Shown: positions 1-5,255 of the stretch, one piece after another
Layout: every line of letters begins with the position of its first letter
Position numbering within the stretch: the first letter of the stretch is position 1
Assembly (NCBI GenBank): GCA_023387935.1
Contig: JAEWHG010000098.1
Location: 1-5,255, forward strand
Direction of reading: 5' to 3'
Source: Bacillota bacterium
GTDB lineage: Bacteria; Bacillota; Clostridia; Peptostreptococcales; Natronincolaceae
Length of the DNA stretch: 5,255 nucleotides
Position numbers and translations under genes: made by a program
Notes under the pieces: generated by a model
Database searches by the model: none
Told to the model about the DNA's origin: nothing
What the model saw: the letters and a program-made list of their open reading frames with translations, nothing else

Positions 1-258
1 TTGCCTATAGGTATGTTTGTAGTTTTTTATTTCTTATTAATAAGACCTCAGCAGAAAAAGGACAAAAAAATAAGAGAAATGAGAAACAATTTAAAGGTTG
101 GAGATGAAGTAATTACTATCGGTGGAATTCATGGTAAGGTTATCAAAATAAAGGATGATATTATTACTATTGAAGTTGGAGCAGATAAGGTAAAATTGAC
201 AATGGCTAAATGGTCAATTGGATCTGTAGTTACTCAAGAAAAAAGTATTGATAAATAA
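1..258 (+). CDS. yajC: YajC, Sec translocase accessory subunit (5' end missing)
   Basis: The visible 85 codons encode the end of a transmembrane helix running into the family hallmark FYFLLIRPQQKK (visible residues 9-20), then a basic, charged stretch and a small cytoplasmic beta domain with the typical phrase LKVGDEVITIGGIHGKV (about 31-47). YajC is a single-pass inner-membrane protein that associates with SecD and SecF at the SecYEG channel. The first codon in the window is TTG, but YajC proteins normally carry roughly 10 or more further hydrophobic residues before this point, so I read it as an internal leucine codon and the gene as truncated by the window edge rather than starting here. 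The stop is TAA at 256-258 and a strong terminator follows, so transcription of yajC probably ends here, separately from secDF downstream. Identification is firm; the true start is outside the window. Confidence 0.95.
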   Translation: MPIGMFVVFYFLLIRPQQKKDKKIREMRNNLKVGDEVITIGGIHGKVIKIKDDIITIEVGADKVKLTMAKWSIGSVVTQEKSIDK

Positions 259-268
259 TATTAAGTAT

Positions 269-322
269 AAAACAACCCATTTTTTAAGTTAATTATATTA
301 GCTTTAGAAGTGGGTTGTTTTT
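269..322 (+). terminator. Intrinsic terminator after yajC
   Basis: AAAACAACCCA at 269-279 pairs perfectly with TGGGTTGTTTT at 311-321 (11 bp). The pairing can continue with A-U and G-U pairs between 280-284 and 306-310, leaving a loop of about 21 nt. The 3' arm merges into a run of T (318-322). It begins 10 nt after the yajC stop. The A-rich left arm gives a T run on the other strand too, so it may work in both directions, although no convergent gene is present. Confidence 0.85.
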
Positions 323-362
323 CGTAATATATGTGTATAAATGAAATTAGTAATAATTATTG

Positions 363-371
363 TGTTAATAT
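363..371 (+). promoter_or_regulatory. Weak candidate extended -10 promoter for the TIGR04086 gene
   Basis: A TGT immediately before TAATAT (366-371) fits the extended -10 pattern TGN-10, with 4 of 6 matches to TATAAT and no good -35 box. It would start transcription near 378, giving a leader of about 30 nt. A promoter is expected somewhere between 323 and 397 because a strong terminator precedes the gene, but this stretch is so AT-rich that the precise choice is uncertain. Confidence 0.25.
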
Positions 372-409
372 GCATATGATTAGTTATATAGTAGGTTGGA
401 GGTGTAATT

Positions 410-808
410 ATGAAAGGTGCAAAAAAAAACACAGTGAAACCTGGATATTTCAATATGGGAATATACGGAAGAGGGTTGATTAGAGGATATATTATATCTC
501 TTTTACTTTTTTTAATAACCGCAGTAATAATAACCTATACAAGTTTAGGGGAAAATGTTATTCCATTAATTACGTCTGTTATTATGATCGTCGGTGTTGT
601 TTTTTCTGCAATTTATTGTTCCGTACATTTAAGGAGTAAAGGCTGGTTTCATGGTGGATTGATTGGATTTGTATTTGTTTTGATATTGGTTTTAATTAGT
701 AAAATGTTTATTAAAGAGTATTCTATAGACAGTATAGCCCTATACAAAATTTTACTAGGTGTTGGTGCTGGTATAATAGGAGGCATGCTAGGCGTTAACA
801 TTAAATAA
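410..808 (+). CDS. TIGR04086-type four-helix membrane protein of unknown function
   Basis: This 132-residue protein has a short basic N-terminus (Lys2, Lys5, Lys6, Lys10) and four hydrophobic segments at about 22-44, 49-70, 80-100 and 111-129, so it should be an integral inner-membrane protein with almost no soluble domain. The loop between helices 2 and 3 holds the most distinctive stretch, HLRSKGWFHGG (73-83), and the last helix is glycine-rich (GVGAGIIGGMLG). Length, topology and position next to the SCIFF peptide gene match the family named TIGR04086, known mainly from Clostridia; I assign the family by recall and context, not by a search. The start at 410 is supported by GGAGGTG at 398-404, 5 nt upstream. 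Its role is unknown. Position makes export, immunity or sensing of the modified peptide, or assistance to Sec, reasonable ideas, but nothing in the sequence shows a catalytic or transport motif. Confidence 0.8.
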   Translation: MKGAKKNTVKPGYFNMGIYGRGLIRGYIISLLLFLITAVIITYTSLGENVIPLITSVIMIVGVVFSAIYCSVHLRSKGWFHGGLIGFVFVLILVLISKMFIKEYSIDSIALYKILLGVGAGIIGGMLGVNIK

Positions 809-833
809 TAAGCTTTTTTTACTTTTTTCTTTA

Positions 834-842
834 TGATATAAT
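834..842 (+). promoter_or_regulatory. Extended -10 promoter for scfA
   Basis: TGA followed by a perfect TATAAT (837-842) is a consensus extended -10 element. The region where a -35 would fall (814-822) is only a T-rich tract with no good TTGACA match, which is acceptable for an extended -10 promoter. Predicted start of transcription is near A848, giving a leader of about 36 nt to the scfA ATG at 884. It lies 26 nt after the stop of the membrane-protein gene, so the peptide gene can be transcribed on its own. Confidence 0.7.
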
Positions 843-883
843 CTAACAGTATTAGGATATTTTATTAAGAAAGGAGCTTTACT

Positions 884-1024
884 ATGAAACATATTAAAAC
901 ATTAAGTGGTGCAACTCTTGTTAAAAGTGCGGCTAAAGGCGGATGTGGAGAATGTCAAACTTCTTGCCAATCAGCTTGCAAAACTTCTTGTACAGTAGCT
1001 AATCAAGAGTGCGAAAATAAATAA
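884..1024 (+). CDS. scfA: ScfA, SCIFF ranthipeptide precursor (six-cysteine peptide)
   Basis: This 46-residue peptide starts with the conserved leader MKHIKTLSGA and has a helical, Lys/Ala-rich leader to about residue 18, then a GGCGEC junction and a core with exactly six cysteines at 21, 24, 28, 32, 36 and 43. Each of the first five is followed by 2-3 residues of Ser, Thr, Ala, Gln, Glu, Gly or Lys. These are the defining features of the SCIFF family. In studied homologues the partner radical SAM enzyme joins a core cysteine to a threonine by a non-alpha thioether; Cys32 and Thr37, the pair reported in those homologues, are both present here. The ATG at 884 is preceded by AAGGAG at 871-876 with 7 nt spacing, and the stop is TAA at 1022-1024. 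It has its own promoter and terminator and lies just upstream of scfB. The mature product and its function are not shown by the sequence; signalling has been proposed for related clostridial ranthipeptides. Confidence 0.96.
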   Translation: MKHIKTLSGATLVKSAAKGGCGECQTSCQSACKTSCTVANQECENK

Positions 1025-1040
1025 ACTACATACAGTTGGG

Positions 1041-1068
1041 CAGCAGTGCAATGTCACTGCTGTTTTTT
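1041..1068 (+). terminator. Intrinsic terminator between scfA and scfB
   Basis: CAGCAGTG (1041-1048) pairs perfectly with CACTGCTG (1055-1062) around a 6-nt loop and is followed at once by six T (1063-1068). It begins 16 nt after the scfA stop. It should end most transcripts that start at the scfA promoter, producing a short peptide message of about 220 nt, and let only read-through reach scfB. Confidence 0.88.
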
Positions 1069-1099
1069 CATTAGGTATGTTATTAGATGACTTTTTTTC

Positions 1100-1128
1100 T
1101 TGAAAGTTGCTATTATATTATATACAAT
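1100..1128 (+). promoter_or_regulatory. Sigma-A-type promoter for scfB
   Basis: TTGAAA (1100-1105) and TACAAT (1123-1128) are separated by exactly 17 nt, each with a near-consensus sequence. Predicted start of transcription is near 1134-1136, leaving a leader of about 40 nt before the scfB ATG at 1176. It sits just after the scfA terminator, so the maturase and the genes after it need not depend on read-through from scfA. Confidence 0.75.
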
Positions 1129-1175
1129 GATTTATGGCTATAGTTTTTATGGTAAATTGAAAGGGGATTTATATA

Positions 1176-2540
1176 ATGATTCATAAATTTTATCAAGATA
1201 ATACTTATATGGTAATGGACGTTAATAGTGGAGCAGTCCATGTTATAGACAAATTAGCTTATGACGTTTTAGACTACTACCCAGATAAAGATGCAGAGGA
1301 AATAGTAGGGTTGTTAAAGGATAAATATTCAAGTGTAGAAGTGAGAGAAGCTATTAAAGAGTTAGAATTTATAAAAGAAGAAGGGCTATTATTTGTAGAT
1401 GATCGTTATTTTAACCATGATGGTTTTAAAAATAAAAAGCCTGTTGTTAAAGCATTATGCTTACACATAGCTCATGATTGTAATATCCGCTGTAAATATT
1501 GCTTTGCATCACAAGGTGACTTTAAAGGTGATAGAAGTCTTATGAGCGCAGAAGTAGGAAAAAAAGCGATAGATTTTTTAATTGAAAATTCTGGTAGTAG
1601 ACATAATTTGGAAGTAGACTTCTTTGGTGGAGAGCCATTAATGAATTTCGAAACGATTAAGCAAGTAGTTGATTACGGAAGAGAACAAGAGAAAAAATAT
1701 AATAAAAACATTAGATTTACAATGACCACTAACGGTGTTCTACTTAATGATGAGAATATGCAATATATTAATGAAAACATGTTCAATGTAGTCCTTAGTA
1801 TTGATGGACGAAAAAAAGTGAATGATACTATGAGATACTCAATAAATGGACAGGGTACTTACGATATCATTGTACCTAAATTTTTAAAAATGGCTGAAAT
1901 GAGAGGCCATCGTAATTACTACGTTAGAGGAACATTTACTAGAGAAAACTTAGATTTTTCTAAAGATGTACTTCATCTTGCAGATCTAGGATTTAAAAGC
2001 ACATCTATGGAACCAGTAGTTGCTGAAGAATACCATGATTATGCTATTAAAGAAGAAGATCTAACAACAGTATTTGAGCAATACGAAGTTTTAGCTAGAG
2101 AATATGTTAAAAGAATTAAAGAAGGAAAAGGATTTGACTTTTTCCACTTTATGATAGATTTAAAACAAGGACCATGTGTAATAAAAAGGGTTTCTGGATG
2201 TGGAGCAGGCGCAGAATATTTAGCAATTACTCCAGATGGAGATGTTTATCCTTGTCATCAATTTGTTGGAAATGAGGAGTTTAAAGTAGGCAGTATTTTA
2301 GAAGGGACATTAAATACTTCATTATACAATGAGTTTAGCAATGCTCATATTTACAATAAAGATAAGTGTAGTAAATGTTGGGCAAAATTTTACTGTAGTG
2401 GCGGATGTCATGCCAACGCTTATAATTTTAATAAAAATATTTATGAGCCTTACGATCTTGGCTGTGAAATGGAGAAGAAAAGAATTGAGTGTGCTCTAAC
2501 AATTCAAGCAAAATTAGCTGAGGAGGAAAGTAATGATTAA
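1176..2540 (+). CDS. scfB: ScfB, thioether-forming SCIFF peptide maturase (radical SAM/SPASM)
   Basis: This 454-residue protein modifies ScfA by forming cysteine thioether cross-links with radical chemistry from S-adenosylmethionine. Residues 1 to about 80 form a small domain of the RiPP-recognition type expected to bind the ScfA leader. The radical SAM core starts near 92 and carries the CX3CX2C cluster motif at Cys102, Cys106 and Cys109 (with Phe110) and the SAM-binding GGEP at 151-154. The C-terminal SPASM region has the full seven-cysteine pattern: Cys342-X12-G-X4-Cys360, then Cys398-X2-Cys401-X5-Cys407-X3-Cys411, then Cys430, enough for two auxiliary [4Fe-4S] clusters; Cys334 may be a further ligand. 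Length and cysteine layout agree with the structurally studied clostridial homologue CteB, so it looks complete and active. The start is supported by AAGGGG at 1161-1166, 9 nt upstream. It has its own promoter and overlaps the next gene by 8 nt. The protein should be cytoplasmic and oxygen-sensitive. Confidence 0.97.
   Translation: MIHKFYQDNTYMVMDVNSGAVHVIDKLAYDVLDYYPDKDAEEIVGLLKDKYSSVEVREAIKELEFIKEEGLLFVDDRYFNHDGFKNKKPVVKALCLHIAHDCNIRCKYCFASQGDFKGDRSLMSAEVGKKAIDFLIENSGSRHNLEVDFFGGEPLMNFETIKQVVDYGREQEKKYNKNIRFTMTTNGVLLNDENMQYINENMFNVVLSIDGRKKVNDTMRYSINGQGTYDIIVPKFLKMAEMRGHRNYYVRGTFTRENLDFSKDVLHLADLGFKSTSMEPVVAEEYHDYAIKEEDLTTVFEQYEVLAREYVKRIKEGKGFDFFHFMIDLKQGPCVIKRVSGCGAGAEYLAITPDGDVYPCHQFVGNEEFKVGSILEGTLNTSLYNEFSNAHIYNKDKCSKCWAKFYCSGGCHANAYNFNKNIYEPYDLGCEMEKKRIECALTIQAKLAEEESND
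2521..2526 (+). promoter_or_regulatory. Ribosome binding site of the gamma-carbonic anhydrase gene, inside scfB
   Basis: A perfect AGGAGG lies within the last codons of scfB, 6 nt before the ATG at 2533. It fixes the start of the downstream gene at a position that overlaps scfB by 8 nt (2533-2540), an arrangement that usually couples translation of the two genes. Confidence 0.85.
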
Positions 2541-3045
2541 AGCATATAAGGATAAAGAACCAGTTATACACGAAAGCTGTTTTATTGCAGAAACTGCAAA
2601 TATAGTGGGAGATGTTACTATAGGTTCAAATTCGAATATTTGGTATAATGTAGTTATACGTGCAGATGTTGATTATGTAAAAATAGGTGAAAATACAAAC
2701 ATTCAAGATAATTCTGTTGTTCACAATTCTGCAGGATTTCCAACAATAATTGGAGATAATGTTACCGTAGGCCATAATGCTATTGTTCATGCCTGCAAAG
2801 TTGGAAATAATACATTAATAGGAATGGGTTCAATTATATTAGATGGTGCAGAAATAGGTGAGGAGACAATTATTGGTGCAGGAGCTCTTGTTGCACCAGG
2901 TAAAAAAATACCCTCTGGTGTGTTAGCTGTAGGCTCTCCTGCAAAGGTAGTAAGAGAATTAACCAAAGAGGAAAAAGAAGGATTAAGAGACTCTGCTACT
3001 AAATACGTAAAAATTTCTAAGGAGCACATGGTTAATGTAAAATAG
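2533..3045 (+). CDS. Gamma-class carbonic anhydrase-like protein (left-handed beta helix)
   Basis: This 170-residue protein is built from hexapeptide repeats of the [LIV]-G-x-x-x-x type (for example IVGDVTIGSNSNI, KIGENTNI, IIGDNVTVGHNAIV, LIGMGSIILDGAEIG, TIIGAGALVAPG), giving a left-handed beta helix that assembles as a trimer. The three zinc-ligand histidines of the gamma carbonic anhydrase family are present as His64, His81 and His86, together with the conserved Arg43, Asp45 and Gln58-Asp59. The acidic loop residues of the active archaeal enzyme Cam (its Glu62 and Glu84) have no counterpart: Val46 follows Asp45 and the loop after His64 is short. It therefore resembles the short CamH/YrdA/PaaY subgroup, for which CO2 hydration is variable. 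A short helix at about 143-165 ends the protein. It overlaps scfB by 8 nt and is probably co-transcribed with it. A metal-binding acyl-CoA or other hydrolase-like role is an alternative; it is not an obvious acyltransferase because the metal ligands are retained. Confidence 0.88.
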   Translation: MIKAYKDKEPVIHESCFIAETANIVGDVTIGSNSNIWYNVVIRADVDYVKIGENTNIQDNSVVHNSAGFPTIIGDNVTVGHNAIVHACKVGNNTLIGMGSIILDGAEIGEETIIGAGALVAPGKKIPSGVLAVGSPAKVVRELTKEEKEGLRDSATKYVKISKEHMVNVK

Positions 3046-3060
3046 GTCTACAAAGTATTC

Positions 3061-3080
3061 AACATAATTGATCTTATGTT
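3061..3080 (+). other. RNA hairpin 1 upstream of secD
   Basis: AACATAA (3061-3067) pairs perfectly with TTATGTT (3074-3080) around the 6-nt loop TTGATC. All but one base pair are A-U, so alone it is weak. It begins 15 nt after the carbonic anhydrase-like gene and is directly followed by a much stronger hairpin. Confidence 0.5.
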
Positions 3081-3083
3081 TAT

Positions 3084-3111
3084 ATCTGATGGAGCAAGTG
3101 CTCCATCAGAT
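3084..3111 (+). other. Strong RNA hairpin 2 upstream of secD, without a T run
   Basis: ATCTGATGGAGC (3084-3095) pairs perfectly over 12 bp with GCTCCATCAGAT (3100-3111) around the 4-nt loop AAGT. The 3' side continues with TAAGTTATAA, so it lacks the T run of a normal intrinsic terminator, and the opposite strand lacks one as well. It ends 12 nt before the secD ribosome binding site at 3124-3130. It may be a weak or partial terminator, an mRNA end-stabilising or processing element that sets secDF message levels, or a translation control structure. A perfect 12-bp stem is unlikely to arise by chance. Confidence 0.75.
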
Positions 3112-3141
3112 TAAGTTATAAATAAGGAGGAAGCTGATAAA

Positions 3142-4395
3142 ATGAAAGCAAAAAATGGAATTATATTTCTCATGATTATTGCGATCTTAGGACTAGCTAT
3201 ATTTACAGCTTTTAATGGATTAGATATTGGAAACTATACAATTAAGCCTGTAAAGGATTCCATAAAACAGGGGCTTGATTTAAAAGGTGGAGTTTACGTT
3301 GTTTATGAAGCGCAAACTGATAAAAAAGGTGCGGAATTAGATGAAATAATGGAGCAAGTTATAGAAGTATTTAGTAGACGTGTTGATGGAATGGGACTTA
3401 CAGAGCCGTTGATTGTACGAGAAGGTGAAAAAAGAATTAGAGTGGAGCTTCCAGGAGTAGAAAATGCTCAAGAAGCAATTGACACCATTGGTAAAACAGC
3501 ACAGCTTAAATTTGTTACTAAAGATGGTGAAGTTGTAGTTACGGGGAGCAATGTTGTTAGATCACAAGCTACTTTAGGACAAGGGCAACAACCACAGGTA
3601 AGCTTAGAATTTGATAGCGAAGGAGCTAAAAAGTTTGCAGAAGCAACTGGCAGATTAGCTGAATTTCAGGATCCTATGGATAAAATAATTAATATTATAT
3701 TAGACGATGAGATCATCTCAAGTCCTGTTGTTAATGCTAAAATTCCAGATGGACATGCATCTATTTCTGGTAACTTTACAATTGAAACAGCATCAAATTT
3801 AGCAGCATTAATTAGAGCTGGTGCACTACCTGTAGACTTAGAAGAGGTTCAGACATCGACAATTACTGCTACTTTAGGTGAAAATGCATTAAATAAAAGT
3901 ATACAGGCTGCTAAAATAGGTGTATTGCTCGTATTCCTTTTTATGATTATTTACTATAAAATACCTGGTTTTGTTGCAAGTATTGCATTATCAATCTATA
4001 TGTTACTTGTATTAGGAATTATGATAGCTTTAAATGCAACATTTACATTGCCTGGAATAGCTGCTTTAATTCTTTCTGTAGGTATGGCTGTAGATGCGAA
4101 TGTTATTATTTTTGAAAGAATTAAAGAAGAAATAAGAGCAGGTAAAAGTGTAAGGTCAGCCATAGATTCAGGCTTCAAAAGAGCCTTTACTTCAATTTTA
4201 GACTCTAACATTACTACTCTTATATCAGGAATTGTATTATATCAATTTGGTACAGGATCTATTAGAGGATTTGCAATTACTCTAATAATTGGTATTGTTG
4301 CAAGTATGTTTACTGCGGTTATAGTTACAAAATTCCTATTGAAATTAATAGTAGGAATGAATCTAACTAAGAACAACAAATTATATGGAGTGTAA
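3142..4395 (+). CDS. secD: SecD, protein-export membrane protein
   Basis: This 417-residue protein is the SecD half of the SecDF complex, which uses the proton gradient to help draw proteins out of the SecYEG channel. It has a first membrane helix at about 7-24, the conserved GLDLKGGVYVVYEA motif (44-57), an extracytoplasmic domain including the VELPGVENAQEA motif (101-112) and a second conserved block SISGNFTIETASNLAALIRAGALPV (208-231), then five helices at about 256-271, 278-297, 304-325, 351-370 and 375-400. Helix 4 contains GMAVDANVIIFERIKEE (314-330), with Asp318 the counterpart of the aspartate needed for proton transport. At 417 residues it is far shorter than the E. coli protein (about 615), as is usual in Firmicutes, the difference lying in the extracytoplasmic part. 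The start at 3142 has AAGGAGG at 3124-3130 with a rather long 11-nt spacing. secF follows after 13 nt. The strong hairpin at 3084-3111 lies in its leader. Confidence 0.97.
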   Translation: MKAKNGIIFLMIIAILGLAIFTAFNGLDIGNYTIKPVKDSIKQGLDLKGGVYVVYEAQTDKKGAELDEIMEQVIEVFSRRVDGMGLTEPLIVREGEKRIRVELPGVENAQEAIDTIGKTAQLKFVTKDGEVVVTGSNVVRSQATLGQGQQPQVSLEFDSEGAKKFAEATGRLAEFQDPMDKIINIILDDEIISSPVVNAKIPDGHASISGNFTIETASNLAALIRAGALPVDLEEVQTSTITATLGENALNKSIQAAKIGVLLVFLFMIIYYKIPGFVASIALSIYMLLVLGIMIALNATFTLPGIAALILSVGMAVDANVIIFERIKEEIRAGKSVRSAIDSGFKRAFTSILDSNITTLISGIVLYQFGTGSIRGFAITLIIGIVASMFTAVIVTKFLLKLIVGMNLTKNNKLYGV

Positions 4396-4408
4396 AGGGG
4401 GAAGACTA

Positions 4409-5255
4409 ATGAATATTATACAAAAAAGAAAAATATGGTTTTCCATTTCTGGTGCAATCCTTATATTAGGTTTAGTATTAGGTCTTGTAAGAGGGCTTAA
4501 TTTCGGGATCGACTTTACTGGTGGAACCTTAATGGAAATTAACCTTAACAAATATGTATCAACAGAAGAAATAAGAGAAATAGTTGATCAATATGATCAA
4601 AGTGCAAGCATTAACATGCTAGGGGAAGAAAAGACCATAGTTCAAATAAGAATGAAAGAAGACTTTGATAACGAAAAGCGTACAGAGATATTTGAAGATT
4701 TTAAGGAAAAATACAATCTAACCGAGGATGACTTTTTAAGAGCGGATCAATTCGGTCCATCAGTAGGAAAAGAAATTCGAAGAAATGCACTGATCGCTAT
4801 GTTTATTGCTGCTATTGGAATGTTAATTTATATTACATTTAGATTTGAGTTTAGCTTTGCTATCTCAGCTATTATTGCATTGACTCATGATGTCTTAATT
4901 GTATTAGCCATGTATTCAATACTTAGAATACCTGTGAATAGTCCTTTTGTAGCTGCAATTTTAACGATATTAGGATACTCTATTAATGATACAATTGTTG
5001 TATTTGATAGAATAAGAGAAAATATGAAATTTGCTAAGAAAGTTGACTATACACAGATAGCGAATGAGAGTATTTCACAAACGATTACCAGATCTATAAA
5101 CACTTCTGTAACAACATTAATTACAATTGTTGCTCTTTATGTATTAGGTGTGGATCAAATTAGAGAATTTGCTCTACCATTAATGATAGGTGTTATAGCA
5201 GGGACTTACTCCTCTGTATTTATAGCAAGTCCAATATGGGTTATGATTAAAGAAA
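4409..5255 (+). CDS. secF: SecF, protein-export membrane protein (3' end missing)
   Basis: An open frame from ATG at 4409 runs without a stop to the window end, giving 282 residues; SecF proteins of this type are close to 290-300, so only a few codons are missing. It begins with a membrane helix (about 8-27) followed by the family motif GLNFGIDFTGGTLMEI (29-44), an extracytoplasmic domain to about 125 with DQFGPSVGKE (113-122), and then helices at about 126-143, 149-172, 178-199, 230-246 and 252-279. The conserved LGYSINDTIVVFDRIRE block (188-204) and the ITRSINTSVTTL block (226-237) match SecF and mirror the corresponding helix-4 and helix-5 regions of SecD. AGGGGG at 4396-4401 lies 7 nt before the start and directly after the secD stop (4393-4395), so secD and secF are one translational unit. 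It pairs with SecD in the proton-driven export complex. Confidence 0.96.
   Translation, partial: MNIIQKRKIWFSISGAILILGLVLGLVRGLNFGIDFTGGTLMEINLNKYVSTEEIREIVDQYDQSASINMLGEEKTIVQIRMKEDFDNEKRTEIFEDFKEKYNLTEDDFLRADQFGPSVGKEIRRNALIAMFIAAIGMLIYITFRFEFSFAISAIIALTHDVLIVLAMYSILRIPVNSPFVAAILTILGYSINDTIVVFDRIRENMKFAKKVDYTQIANESISQTITRSINTSVTTLITIVALYVLGVDQIREFALPLMIGVIAGTYSSVFIASPIWVMIKE

Noticed and set aside
1..3. TTG at position 1 as the true start of yajC
   Set aside because: It is simply the first bases of the window; known YajC proteins have more hydrophobic residues ahead of this point and no upstream ribosome binding site can be seen.
366..382. Near-palindrome around ATATGCATAT as an operator for the membrane-protein gene
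   Set aside because: The exact palindrome is 10 bp of mostly A and T in a very AT-rich gap, the outer arms match only with a one-base offset, and such repeats are expected by chance.
809..833. Terminator after the TIGR04086 gene, suggested by the T-rich stretch 814-830
   Set aside because: No GC-containing stem-loop precedes the T tracts, so read-through into scfA from upstream cannot be excluded.
888..1012. Cysteine-rich peptide as a metallothionein, ferredoxin or bacteriocin of another class
   Set aside because: The exact six-cysteine spacing, the conserved MKHIKTLSGA leader and the adjacent SPASM maturase point specifically to the SCIFF family.
2787..3029. Minus-strand open frame of 80 codons opposite the gamma-carbonic anhydrase-like gene
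   Set aside because: It lies wholly inside a well-supported gene on the other strand, its product resembles no family I know, and no ribosome binding site or promoter stands out.
3058..3086. TTCAAC-N17-TATATC as a promoter for secD
   Set aside because: Matches to both boxes are poor (about half of the -35 positions), and the -10 box runs into the strong hairpin stem; not enough to call.
3996..4211. Minus-strand open frame of 71 codons opposite the membrane part of secD
   Set aside because: It is antisense to the conserved helix 3 to helix 5 region of SecD; its hydrophobic content reflects the complementary codons and there is no separate gene signal.

Overview
The window comes from a low-GC, AT-rich Gram-positive anaerobe, most likely a member of class Clostridia. 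The evidence is the strong AGGAGG-type ribosome binding sites, consensus sigma-A-like promoters, the compact separate SecD and SecF proteins, and above all a SCIFF (six cysteines in forty-five residues) ranthipeptide locus, which is close to a signature of Clostridia. All genes lie on the plus strand. I saw no tRNA, rRNA, CRISPR array, insertion sequence or clear sign of recent transfer.

Layout: (1) 1-258 is the 3' part of yajC, closed by a strong intrinsic terminator. (2) 410-808 encodes a four-helix membrane protein of the TIGR04086 type, function unknown. (3) 884-1024 is scfA, a 46-codon gene for the SCIFF precursor peptide with exactly six cysteines, preceded by an extended -10 promoter and followed by its own terminator. 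(4) 1176-2540 is scfB, the radical SAM/SPASM maturase that makes thioether cross-links in that peptide, with its own well-formed promoter. (5) 2533-3045 encodes a gamma-class carbonic anhydrase-like left-handed beta-helix protein that overlaps the end of scfB by 8 nt. (6) 3046-3141 holds two adjacent RNA hairpins. (7) 3142-4395 is secD and (8) 4409-5255 is secF, cut off by the window end only a few codons before its likely stop.

The genes fall into two themes. YajC, SecD and SecF are accessory subunits of the Sec translocase, using proton motive force to help pull secreted proteins across the membrane. Set between yajC and secDF is a ribosomally made, post-translationally modified peptide system: ScfA is the substrate, ScfB binds its leader through an N-terminal RiPP-recognition region and forms cysteine thioethers, and the TIGR04086 protein is a membrane neighbour of unknown role. 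The layout suggests the peptide is transcribed as a short abundant message separate from the enzyme. No dedicated peptide exporter or leader protease is visible, so any link between the modified peptide and the neighbouring Sec components is inference from position only.
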